Assembly: GCA_973895155.1 (NCBI GenBank) | Contig: OZ316897.1 | Span: forward strand, 1,240,001-1,304,000 | Length of the DNA: 64,000 bases | Direction: 5' to 3' | Origin: Marsupella aquatica | Lineage: Eukaryota; Marchantiophyta | Shown here: in pieces, positions 1 through 9,696 of the stretch | How positions within the stretch are numbered: the first letter of the stretch is position 1 | Layout of the letters: each line of letters starts with the position of its first letter | Translations under genes and position numbers: made by a program | Notes under the pieces: model-generated | Told to the model about the DNA's origin: nothing | Databases searched by the model: none | What the model saw: only the letters and a program-made list of their open reading frames with translations

Positions 1-3000
1 GATAGGATCAAGATGCACGTGGAGACGCCTCCGGCATGCAAACCTCACCCAGTCTAGACTGGACAGGTTTTACCTTAGTGGTCTTGGAGGTTGGATTGTT
101 GGCACTGTGGAGCTAATTAACTCATGATGGGGGCTCGTCACTGTCGGACCATGATCCCATTGTGGCTGTTTTGCGCTTTCAGATTGAGGAGAGGGAATCT
201 GAAAGAGATAAGTCCCACTTTTTTAAAGCTAACCCATACATACTTCGGGATCCAAAGAATATTGATCAATTGGAGGCTGCCTGGTGGGCGGGGGGGGGAG
301 GGCAAGGTGAACCCTCATAGTTTGCATTTCTCTTGTGCATGTAATAGACTGCGGAAAAAATATATGGAGCTGCAATCCTCACCAAGATAGTCTGAGGAGG
401 AGATGAACTTTTTGAGAGATAAAGTGAGAATACTTAAGACTACTATTGTAGATGAATACTCACTTGATGAACTGACAGAGTTTCTGCAATGGGAGGACAT
501 GCTTCACGTAGCTGAAGTCGAGACGGCGCACCAGGCCAGACGGTTAGCCAGAATTCGATGGCTGGGAGAAGGGGAGGAATCAACTAAATTTTATTTTGCC
601 ACAGTCAAGGCTAAAAAAGAGAGAGAAGCTATGAGGATGCTGGTAAAGGAGGGTGGATCGGTACTTACAGATTTCAAGGACATCATTGGGGAAGTAGAGC
701 AGCAATGTGAGGAGCTGTACTCTCCTGGGCAACCATCTGAGGAGGAGCTACTAGAATGCAGGTGCAATAGGGATATAAGCTATTGCAGAATACCAAATCG
801 GCATTCACGGCTGCGGAGATACACAGGATGGAGGCACTTCCTACGATCTCCGAGGTGAAAGAGGTGTTGTGGCTTCTCCCGAAGGACAAGGCCCGTGGGA
901 CGGATGGGTTCACGGCTGAGGTATACAAGGCCTGTTGGGAGTTCATGAAGGATGATATGGTGGCAATGATACAGGATTTCTGGCTCACAAGCGACTGGCT
1001 GCTGAGATCAAGGATGGCCTGATAAAGCTGATACTTGAAGGACTGGTGCCCTTTGACGATGCTTAACACTAGCTACAAAATCCTGGCCAAAGTGATCGCT
1101 TTGCGAATTAAGCACCTGCTATGTAATCTGATCAGCCCTCAGCAGACCGGGCCGGGTTTATCCCGGGTAGACATATCTTAGAGAATATTTCGCTTGCTTG
1201 GCTTACAAGTGACTGGGTTCAGAATTGCAGGAAGGGAGCATTATTCCTAAAACTTGATTTTGAGAAAGCATTCGGCAGGGTTAACCACGAGTATCTCTGG
1301 GAGTCTATGTTGCTGTTGGGATTTAGTAGTAGGATTGTGAACATAGTTAAAGCCTTGTTCTCTAATGCCAGCTCTTGAGTACTAGTCAATGGCTTTCTTA
1401 GTAAATCTCTTTTGATGTGCTGGGGGGTGAGGCAGGGATGTCCTCTCTCCCCTCTTCTATTTGTGATTTCTACCCAACCTCTCATGGATTTCTTGGATGC
1501 TGAGCTTGCGGCTGGTCGACTTGCTGGTATCCACGTTTTAGATGTGCTTACAGTGTGCTACAGATTGTTTGTTGATGATGTGGGGATGTTCATCCCTGCA
1601 ACAGAGGAAGCGTTTAGGGATGCTACTACGGCTTTGTCATGTTATGAAAGTGCATCTGGTGTTTGGTTGAACTTACGAAAATCTGTTATCATCCCACTTG
1701 CTTTGGACCTAATTCCAGACTGGCTCAAGGCTACAGGCTGCAAGATTAGTGGGCAAGGTGAAGTGCAAAAGTATCTGGGTGCTCCATTTGGTATTCCTGG
1801 GGAAATTTTTAACTTTATAAATTGGGCCGCGAAAAGCCCCAAGGCAAGGGCAGGTATTGGACTCTCAGTGGGTAATTTACATCGCTTTTGCCTGGATAAG
1901 GTTGCTGCCCGCTTGTCCTCTTGGTCAAATAAGTTGTTGTCCTTCACAGGTCGGACACTGCTGGTGAAACATGTGCTAATGGCAATACCTATATATCATG
2001 TAATGTATATGAAGGCCTCAGAGGGGCTGGCAAAGAAACTGATTGCGGTGTGTAGGGATTTTCTATGGGGTTATAATCCTGAGGGCGGGAAGAAGATTCC
2101 GCTGGTGGCCTAGGACAAGATGGCTCGCCCTAAGGTGGATGGCGGACTGGGGTTTCGTGACTTTAGAACTCACTCTGATGCGTTACTTACTCAGTGGTTT
2201 ATGAAGGCCTTGGACTATCCCAACACGGAATGGGTTGGCATGCTTGCTGCTAATCTGAGTCTTATTGGATGGCTGTATTTCAGGGTGATTAGGCGAAATC
2301 ACTACACATTTGCAGATAAGTTGCTTTTATGTACTCCAAGATCTTGCTGCGGTCTGACATACACTTCAAGGGGAATCTGGAAGGCCTAGGAGGCTTTGAG
2401 AGCAAATCTTTCCTTTGTCCCAGGGACTGCGGGCTTTCCTGGGAGATGGAGTATACAGGACGCATTACACTGTACACCCCGCTGTACACATCGCTTTAAC
2501 ACTTGGCCTTCGGCACACACAGAGTTCACTGTGGAAATCTGTGGGAGGCTTGGGATACGGGTGATAGCCGGCTGCTGGAATGCTGAGGCGCACCAATGGA
2601 AGGACTTTTCTGGCAGATGGTGTTTGCTTTGAGGGTGGGCGCTGGCTCATAGGGACACATGCCATCAGTTTCTACTTGTGATTGGCAGGGGGCGCTGCTG
2701 CAATGGTGGGCTGGTGTCGGGTGCTCGCTGTTGGCGTTGGCTTGAGATGGGGGTTCCACTAAAGAGGTTTACAATTCCTAACAAACACGCATACCAACTT
2801 CTAAGACCTAAGGGCTCGGACTACCAAAGTTGGAACAGGATTTGGCTCACCAACTGGTTGGAGGAGGAATGGGGTAAGAGATGGCGTGCTCTATGGGGTT
2901 TGGACCTGTCCACTAGAGGAAAAACCTTTCTATGGCAAATCATTGCTGGTGGCCTGTTTATGGGAGCAAGGGCCCTTACTATTGGTGCAAGTGATGGTAT

Positions 3001-3430
3001 TTGTCGGCTATGCCCTGGGAGGTTAGAATGTATTCCTCATCTGTTCGTACACTGTGTGCATGTTGCTGAGTGCTGGAGACTGTGCTGCGATTGCTGCTTG
3101 GGAGTTTTGTTTGCACCTGGGCAGGATCTTCTGGACAGGGTGGTGGCCTCATTTGGTCGTAGTCCATTGAGGGTGGCTCGTCTATTCCTGCTATTTCAAA
3201 TTTTGTGGATGATTTGGCTGGGACATAACACACAGATGTTCAAGGAACTTGGGCGCAGATCCTTTGATGTAAGATTGGTTCTTTTTGAGACGGTTTTGCA
3301 CTTGCACGGGGCCTCTATATGCTTCCCGTCAGGAAGTAAACACATTCGGCTTCTTAGGGCTAAAGAATTAATTGAAATAGAACGAACGCGCTGGTTGGTG
3401 CGTAGAGATGGACATGTGACTTTGGGCTGA
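1..3430 (+). pseudogene. LINE ORF2 (endonuclease-RT-zf-RVT), broken
   Basis: The protein would nick target DNA and prime reverse transcription. About 20-165 reads as the end of an endonuclease, including QSRLDRFYLS and SDHDPIV. 403-860 holds the linker with a WLGEGEESTKFYF-like motif. 840-2113 is the RT: DFEKAFGRV near 1255, GVRQGCPLSPLLF near 1426 and the catalytic box FVDDVG near 1567 (F-V-D-D where plant L1s often have F-A-D-D). 2832-3090 has the Trp- and Cys-rich zf-RVT pattern ending in CRLCPG...HLFVHC. Stops and frameshifts near 860, 1022, 1376, 2113, 2389 and 2632 break the frame, so it cannot be active. The family is clear; the exact subfamily is not. Confidence 0.85.
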
Positions 3431-3764
3431 TGATGCTTGGAGTAGGTTAGGCTCTTTGATTGGGTGTTGTGGCTCTTCTGGGCCTGGGCTGGGCTCACCT
3501 TGTGCTGCTCTGTATTTTGCTTTTGGGGCTTGCCCTTGTGTTATGGCTATAGGCCATTAGGTTGCTCATGGATCTGGCTCTCGCTGTCTTTGACTGGTTG
3601 GCTAGGGTGGGGCTCTTTGCCGGGGCCGTATATGATGTCTAGGCGTGCCCTGGTTTAGGGGTGCCCTGCTGGCCTCTTGCGGGAGTTGTCCTTTTGTGTG
3701 TGCTGGTGCTGTTTGCTTCCCCCGCCGTGGGGTTTTCACAGGTTATTTCTATAAAAGAAAGAAA
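1..3764 (+). mobile_element. L1-type LINE remnant, 5' end outside window
   Basis: Degenerate non-LTR retrotransposon on the plus strand. Read across frames it shows, in order, the end of an endonuclease domain, a reverse transcriptase, and a zf-RVT-type zinc-binding region. The 3' end is probably the A-rich stretch after about 3750 (TATAAAAGAAAGAAA), next to helicase-like sequence on the other strand. The 5' end is outside the window, so no target-site duplication can be tested. About 330 bases of non-coding 3' sequence follow the last coding stretch at 3430. Confidence 0.85.
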
Positions 3765-4028
3765 AATTTTCCAAGGAAATGATTTTAGTAGGAGGAAATA
3801 TGTATTTGTCGTGTAAATCGTTTGATAAGCAGGTGACAGTACAAGATCTCACAACTCTTACTAGTTTGCCGTTACTATGCAGTTTAACAATTATTGTAGA
3901 CAAGTCATTCTCATCAAAAAGCAAATCATGTACTTCTCCACTACTATCGTTAGCTACTTCATTTGAAATATCAATATTCTCAGTCAATAAAACTCTACAA
4001 CCAATAGCTATATGTGTTAGTTGATGAA
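3736..4028 (-). pseudogene. PIF1/Helitron-type helicase, C-terminal piece
   Basis: Reads on the minus strand as IAIGCRVLLTENIDISNE followed by a GEVHDLLF segment, the late-helicase pattern (normally 'xxIGAxVMLxRNLD...LVNGxxGxV') of PIF1 and Helitron RepHel helicases. Frame continues to about 3736, but the similarity fades where the LINE end meets it near 3764. The motif expected next (a TIHKSQG-like box) is absent, so the gene is truncated. Its upstream part lies at 12619-13510, separated by element A; the break coincides exactly with the target duplication ATGAA. Confidence 0.7.
4024..4028. repeat. Target-site duplication of element A, left copy
   Basis: ATGAA directly precedes the 5' LTR and is repeated as ATGAA at 12619-12623 directly after the 3' LTR. 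Five bases is the usual duplication length for Ty3/gypsy integrases. Confidence 0.93.
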
Positions 4029-5418
4029 TGTGGTATGGGTGTCCCTGCAATTTTTTCTGGAAACTTGTTTATTTTTAGCATATCACAAGATTTACTTACA
4101 CTTTAGACACCTTCCGGCCAACATTTACTTGTTCTGGACACTTATAGAAATATTTGACATCTCCGGCTTTCCTGACGATTCCTAGTGTACTTTGCCCGAC
4201 GCTGTGACCAGCGCCCGTTTCTTTTACTCAAGACGCTGCGGAAGCGTCCAACCTCCTCATGACGCTTTTGGCAGTGCCCGACCGCCACCAAGACTCTATG
4301 AGGATTTCGACCGACGCTGTGGAAAGCGTCAGCTTCAACACACGACGCTGTGAGCAGCGTCCACCCTAGTATTGACGCTGTGAGCAGTGTGAGCAGCGTC
4401 CGTTGGTTTTACTTAAGACGCTTCTAGCAGCGTCCAGATTCTCCCGACGCTTCTAGCAGCGTCCGCTCAACACTTAGTTTTTGAAGTAGATTACTAGTAA
4501 AGTAGTATTCTACCACCCTTGTTGAAGTACTTATGCTGTGCTTCTCCCTTGTTTAGTTTTAAGCTTGGAAAGGCACGACTGTTCTTACCTCCTCCATTTT
4601 AGGATTCCAGCACTTATAAGACAGAGTAGAATGCTCATTTGAAGTAGAGAGAAATAGAGTTAATACTGTATTCAGAATTGAGTCTTCTGAATAGTTTTCT
4701 CCTCCTTCCATTGTAACAAGGCATGCTGTGAGTGTTTTGTATGGAAGTAAAGCTATATTGATTGAAGTTAAGATTGAATTCAAGAGATTCCTGTGGTGAT
4801 TGAATTCAGTTGCAGATTTCTGAAACTCGTATTGAATTCACTGCTAGGCTTGCTTGCAGAGTCGGGATTCGCTAGCCAATTCAAGAATAGTTAATGATAA
4901 ATGAGAAGTAAATTCTGATTCTCAGAGTAGTTAGTACTGTTGCTTTGATTCTGGAATATGGTTTAGAGTTTGACTGAATTGCGTATCGCTGATGTCAAAC
5001 CATGTTGACGGCATTTTAAATCATATCATTCATTTGCAATCAGAAAGCTTCTGCTTCATCAGATTGAGAATTCCATTATCATTAACCTTTGTGTTTTGAA
5101 GAGTGAGATGGATGAATTATGAGATAGATTTCATGTCTATACTGAGCCCAAATCCTTTCTGAAGGAGTGGCAGTAGCAGCTTGTAGTCTCTAAATCCTTA
5201 CTCATTTCTTCTCTAATTCATAAATCAGAAGTTCAGTTACTTTGTTGTTTGTTTATTCGATTTTTTTATTGAGAAGTGAAGTCAACATAGAGCTCAAGAC
5301 TCTAAATCACTCGGAGTGATAAAAGTTATACAATTCATTCTGAAATCTGTTCTTAAAGGGATCGAAACCCTGGTTTTAGGTGAGGAGAGTCACTTTTGAT
5401 ACTTAGCACTATACGACA
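4029..5418 (+). repeat. 5' LTR of element A
   Basis: 1,390 bp, from TGTGGTATGGG to ATACGACA, matching 11229-12618 with a constant offset of 7,200 and one substitution. It contains an array of GACGCT...AGCGTC hairpins at 4198-4464. I did not find a convincing TATA box. A 74-codon minus-strand frame inside (4559-4783) is present in both LTRs but has no recognisable features. Confidence 0.96.
4198..4464 (+). repeat. Hairpin array GACGCT-loop-AGCGTC in the 5' LTR
   Basis: About eight short inverted repeats with one conserved stem and changing loops: 4198-4215, 4232-4249, 4261-4278 (degenerate), 4313-4331, 4344-4362, 4374-4401 (an extended form), 4417-4435 and 4446-4464. Typical unit: GACGCTgtgagcAGCGTCC. 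The same array recurs in the 3' LTR at 11398-11664 and related units lie in the leader at 6219-6367. Function is unknown. Confidence 0.85.
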
Positions 5419-5424
5419 TCTTTT

Positions 5425-5441
5425 TGGCGCCGCTGCCGGGG
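5425..5441 (+). other. Primer-binding site, tRNA-Asp type
   Basis: TGGCGCCGCTGCCGGGG begins six bases after the 5' LTR. It differs at one position from the plant primer site complementary to the 3' end of tRNA-Asp (TGGCGCCGTTGCCGGGG), which many plant gypsy elements use to prime minus-strand DNA synthesis. Confidence 0.85.
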
Positions 5442-6636
5442 AACGAATTTAAGATTGAATTGACGTACAGGCAGTGTATGCCAGAAGGAGCTAGACGGGA
5501 GAGGAATTCACGTTCTACTATAATTGTGAAGATGCGTCATCACTCCAGTTAAAAAGATGAAGAGCTTCCATTTCGAGGTGATGCCGTACTCTATCCAAAG
5601 CGCCCCGGAAGCTCTCTTAAGAGTATTGGAAAAATTTGTGGTGCCAAACTTAAGAGAAGAAACCGCCCTCCCACCAGAAAAGGCCTCACAGAGAGGAGCT
5701 GTTGCTCGTCAAGTTGCTTTGGAGATAGTCGAAGACACCAAAGACACTTTGAGTGACAAGTGAAGTTATTCTAACGTTGCTCGGGACGTATGATTTGTAA
5801 AATTGTCCAACCATCCTGGTTCGTGTGACCGATGCCACCTATCCGATCTTTGGGAACATTAAGAATTAGGAATTTGAGGAATCGTTATGTTAATTCTTGG
5901 GTTCTGAGCCTGAGAGGGAGGAATGGCATACATTGGTTAACTATCACCTGGTGGGAAGATGAAAGTTTGCATTTAGTAATATTAAGGCTGAATGGTAGGA
6001 TCACACAGGAGTGATATTTAGTCATTTCCATTCGGGAGTTAGCGGAAAGAATCATGCACCAGGAATTGCGTAGAAGATTAGGAAGGAGTTAGACGTCTGA
6101 TTAGTAGGATGGCCTAGTGTAGCGTACCATGTGGTAAAGAAATTTCAGGGTGAAGGAAGTCGGAGATTATGGGGAACGCCCGGTTCCAGTAATCGCCACC
6201 GTAAAGGAGATAAGGAAGGACGCCGCGAAGAGCGTCCAATGCGATTCGTCCCAGAAGATTCCGCAAGTCAGGACGCTTCGAGTAGCGTCCGATCCCAGTG
6301 GACGCTGTGAGCAGCGTCCGGTGGAATCTGTGACGAACCAACGTGCGCGACGCTTCTGGTGTGCCTTTCCGCGTCTCAACCTGAAGGGCGCACCAGAGAA
6401 AACGAGGTTTTAGAATCTCGGCTGGTCACTGAAGGGAAGTATTAGCTACGGGATAGCAAGGGGGAGGAATCATGCAAGGGATGTTGAACGACGCTACGGG
6501 AAGTCACTTTGAGGAAGCAGGTTCATATCTCCCGGAGTGGGGTGATAACGTCGCACCTAAATGGTGACTCCTTGCATAAAGACTCCTGAGGAGCGGGTCT
6601 GGTGTCTCAAAATCACCCGTGCTTGGAGAATGAGGG
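5442..6636 (+). other. Leader of element A, with a small ORF and hairpins
   Basis: About 1.2 kb separates the primer site from the gag start. It holds a 68-codon plus-strand frame (5557-5763) with no family I recognise, which may be chance or a decayed leader ORF, and a second set of GGACGC...GCGTCC hairpins at 6219-6238, 6271-6290, 6300-6319 and a degenerate one near 6349. A long structured leader would be expected to hold RNA packaging and dimerisation signals. Confidence 0.6.
6219..6367 (+). repeat. Leader hairpins related to the LTR array
   Basis: Three clear units with 6-7-bp stems and different loops: GGACGCcgcgaagaGCGTCC, GGACGCTtcgagtAGCGTCC and GGACGCTgtgagcAGCGTCC, plus a degenerate fourth. 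The third is nearly identical to a unit in the LTR, so the family is shared between LTR and leader of the same element. Confidence 0.8.
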
Positions 6637-9600
6637 ATGTCTGAGGGAGATCCACCGAATAAAAGAAAACCTACCAAGACCTCCAGTAATTCGGATGCTG
6701 CAAAATTAGTAGTGACCCCTCGCACATTGTTACCCGAATTCCAGTCACCAGGAGCACCTGCACCGGGTAGTGTGTGGAAACAAGTGGGATCTATTCAAGA
6801 GGCAAGTGGCTCTTTGGAAAGGCCCACGTCGACCCGACCCCTGTTTGTAAATCTTCGTTCAGGTCCAAAACTTATTGGTTCTCAAAAGACCAAGCTCCGC
6901 CAGCAGACAGTACGTTCGGTGAACCAAATTGACTCTGGTGTGGATAGTACCACTGAGAGGGCCTTATCTCATACCGAAGGAAGAAATTTGGGTTTGCCCG
7001 AGAATACAGTTGCAGAATCGCTGGCCCAAGATAATTCTGTCGATCTTTCACAATTGGATAATCCAGAACCACTGAGTGAAGCCGGTGGTTCGTCTTCTAG
7101 TGAGACAAGCAGCAGTTCAGGCTTGGGCAGCCCAAACCCATTTGCTACCCGATCAGCTCTTCCTTTCGTTACCCTCCTAGCTCCAACCACGATGGCTCGA
7201 AATAATGTGAGGTACGACCGGTTCTTCGGTACTTCCAAGGAGGATGCAGAGGTGTATTTGAAAGAATTTGAAGCTGCAGCTGCATCCAATGGACAGAGTC
7301 AAGACGCTGAAAAAGCCAATCTGTTTGGTGGTCTAATGAAAAAGGGTGCTCAGAAATGGTATGACCGTTTTCCGGACAAGCAGGATTGGGGGAAATTGAA
7401 GGCTGCTTTCTTGGCCAAATATAAAGAAGAAGGAGCAGCTGCGCGTGCCTTTGCCCGAATCTCACATCTGCACATGAAGAAACATGGGTCTGTGAGGAAA
7501 TATGCCGACAAATTATTGGATTTGGTAGATCAATATAATCCAGCTACCTCGAAATCTACTATCAAGGACTGGTTTATTAACGGTTTACCCTCCAGGATTG
7601 CTCGTTACGTGAGACGAGAAGGTGGCACCACTTTGGAAGAAGTACAAGAGGCAGCCCAGAAGTACGTAGACTCGGAGATTTCAGAGAGAAAACGAGTTAA
7701 GAAGGACCTGAAGAAAGACAAAAGAAAGAAGAAGAAAACGTCCAGGTCTAAATTTGACTCGGAGACGGAATCAAGTGAAAGTAGCACTAGTGAGGAGGAC
7801 GAGAGTACAAATTCGAGCACTAGTGATAGTTCAAGCTCAAGTTCCGACTCAGAATCCGTTGCTCCTAAAAAGAAGAAATCCTCTGTAAAAGGGAATAATA
7901 AAGTTCCCAACCAGAAGAAGATGGATCGCATGATGGAAGAACTCTCTGGCCAATTGTCCAAGTTGAATGTCAATATCGCCGCGGTAAAACCAGTACGAAG
8001 GTTGCCTGCTCCCATGAGAATGAACGTATGGTGCACCCGATGCAGTCAGCAGGGCCATTACCCGAACGAGTGCCCCACATTACGAACCCCGGTGAATTAT
8101 GTAGATGGTCAAGAAGAGGCTGAGGAGTATGAGTACGATCCCACGTATACCGTCCAAACAGCACCCCCTGGACAGTATTTCCCACCACCTCCTGCTTCCA
8201 GACCGACTTGGGGACCACCTAAGCCCACTTTCAATAAACCAACGTCAAGACCACCCATGGGACCCCCGGGAGGATACCCACCACGAGGAATGCCGCGTCA
8301 AAAAGGGGCTTGTTGGAATTGTGGCCAACCTGATCATTATTCACCCCAGTGCCCTTATCCCAAACAGGAGGTGGGGTATACACCTGTCTGTGGGAACTGT
8401 GGAAAAGAAGGACACTTACCGGTGGAATGCCCGAATCCGGCTAAGCCTAGGCTGATGGTTCGATTTGCTCAAGAGCCAGTTAAAGAAGCAAGTCGACCTG
8501 AAGCCAAGATTCGGATGGTTTATTCTGAAGAGATGGAGCAATGCAGCTTCATTCAACATATGGATGTAAATCGGGTGGAATTAAAGCCAGATTCACTTTT
8601 TCATCAACCAGTATCCGGGGTGGTGCCTGATGTCTTGGTAAGTCATTTAGTGAAACCTGAAGTAGTTGGTATGCCGAATGATCGAGTTCAGAATCGGGAT
8701 AAAGTTCTGACTAATATTTACGCAACTACTCGTTCGAAGAAAAAGGAGACCAAGAAGCACGAGCATCAGAAGGTCGCGAAAGCTCCCAAGGATGAAGGGC
8801 GCAAGCCATGTAAGGAAGGCCTCGACAAAGAAGACGACCCTGCTTATGACCGATATGACCCAAAATACTTCTTGCCCGACATCTCTTTGGAAGTGAAAGA
8901 CCATCTGGAAGAGCTAGTTAAGGAGCAAGTGCAATCTCCTAACCCACCAGTAGTAGTCAAAGCTAAAGAGCCACTGAAAAATCCAGGTTATGATATTGTT
9001 GAAGATGTCAAGAATCATCCTGCACATATCACCATTGGGGAATTATTACAGGACAATCCGGTTTATAGGCGACAGCTGAGGAGCCTCCTTGCAGGAAAAC
9101 GGAGGAAGAAGAAGTTACCTTCTGTGGATGTGCTACGAACAGAGTGGGAGGACAAAGGACCGATGGAAATTGAGGTTCAAATCCAGGGGTGTGTCATTCG
9201 GAGAGTTCCTGTGGATGGAGGAGCCAGCGTTAATCTGATTACACAGTCAGCAGCATTTAATTTGGGTTTCACTAAGTTTGAGCCCACTCCCAAGATTTTG
9301 CGCATGGCGGATCAGTCTCGTGTGGTACCCATAGGGAAGCTGACCAAAGTAGAAACTTTGATTGCTGGTGTCCCTTTTCTGTTGGATTATGTGGTTATTA
9401 ATCCGGAAATACCATCCAGCTTTCCTGTTTTGTTAGGCCGACCATGGTTGTATAAGGCTCAAGTTCAGGTTAATTGGCAATCTCAAGAGCTTTCATTTGG
9501 GAAGCCTAAGGTGACTGTTAGTTGGGTTCCGGAACCACATTTTGGAGAAACACAAACAGATGATGGGTACACCTCGGATTTTTCGACCTCTTCGCTAGTC

Positions 9601-9690
9601 CTGCAGCCATTGGAATTTGAACTGGAGGAAGTTCGTTACTTGGAAGTTTATCTGTCTGATGCTCCCATAAAACCAACTAGGCCCTCCTGA
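6637..9690 (+). CDS. gag-pro: Element A gag-protease polyprotein, intact
   Basis: An uninterrupted 1,017-residue frame. Residues 185-350 form the capsid-like retrotransposon gag domain (RYDRFFGTSKEDAEVYLKEF onwards). A Lys- and Ser-rich acidic stretch follows at about 355-425. Three CCHC zinc knuckles start near residues 466, 559 and 585 (CTRCSQQGHYPNEC, CWNCGQPDHYSPQC, CGNCGKEGHLPVEC) and would bind genomic RNA. The protease lies at about 835-965 with active-site D860 in VDGGASVN; the usual third residue S/T-G is here G-G. The frame ends in UGA followed by CAATTA, then continues in the same frame into RT. ATG 6637 is the first in frame and aligns in content with the gag start of element B. 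Intactness fits the near-identical LTRs. Confidence 0.93.
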   Translation: MSEGDPPNKRKPTKTSSNSDAAKLVVTPRTLLPEFQSPGAPAPGSVWKQVGSIQEASGSLERPTSTRPLFVNLRSGPKLIGSQKTKLRQQTVRSVNQIDSGVDSTTERALSHTEGRNLGLPENTVAESLAQDNSVDLSQLDNPEPLSEAGGSSSSETSSSSGLGSPNPFATRSALPFVTLLAPTTMARNNVRYDRFFGTSKEDAEVYLKEFEAAAASNGQSQDAEKANLFGGLMKKGAQKWYDRFPDKQDWGKLKAAFLAKYKEEGAAARAFARISHLHMKKHGSVRKYADKLLDLVDQYNPATSKSTIKDWFINGLPSRIARYVRREGGTTLEEVQEAAQKYVDSEISERKRVKKDLKKDKRKKKKTSRSKFDSETESSESSTSEEDESTNSSTSDSSSSSSDSESVAPKKKKSSVKGNNKVPNQKKMDRMMEELSGQLSKLNVNIAAVKPVRRLPAPMRMNVWCTRCSQQGHYPNECPTLRTPVNYVDGQEEAEEYEYDPTYTVQTAPPGQYFPPPPASRPTWGPPKPTFNKPTSRPPMGPPGGYPPRGMPRQKGACWNCGQPDHYSPQCPYPKQEVGYTPVCGNCGKEGHLPVECPNPAKPRLMVRFAQEPVKEASRPEAKIRMVYSEEMEQCSFIQHMDVNRVELKPDSLFHQPVSGVVPDVLVSHLVKPEVVGMPNDRVQNRDKVLTNIYATTRSKKKETKKHEHQKVAKAPKDEGRKPCKEGLDKEDDPAYDRYDPKYFLPDISLEVKDHLEELVKEQVQSPNPPVVVKAKEPLKNPGYDIVEDVKNHPAHITIGELLQDNPVYRRQLRSLLAGKRRKKKLPSVDVLRTEWEDKGPMEIEVQIQGCVIRRVPVDGGASVNLITQSAAFNLGFTKFEPTPKILRMADQSRVVPIGKLTKVETLIAGVPFLLDYVVINPEIPSSFPVLLGRPWLYKAQVQVNWQSQELSFGKPKVTVSWVPEPHFGETQTDDGYTSDFSTSSLVLQPLEFELEEVRYLEVYLSDAPIKPTRPS

Positions 9691-9696
9691 CAATTA
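9688..9696 (+). promoter_or_regulatory. Candidate stop-codon readthrough signal (UGA CAA UUA)
   Basis: The gag-protease frame stops at TGA 9688-9690, and the same frame is open immediately afterwards through RT to 11151. The six bases after the stop, CAATTA, match CARYYA, the type I context that allows leaky termination in tobamoviruses. This would set a low ratio of gag-pro-RT to gag-pro. Readthrough itself is inferred. Confidence 0.65.

Noticed and set aside
7605-8036. 143-codon minus-strand frame opposite element A gag
   Set aside because: It is the antisense of the Lys/Ser-rich gag region; low-complexity runs of Leu, Phe and Ser are what the complement of that stretch produces.
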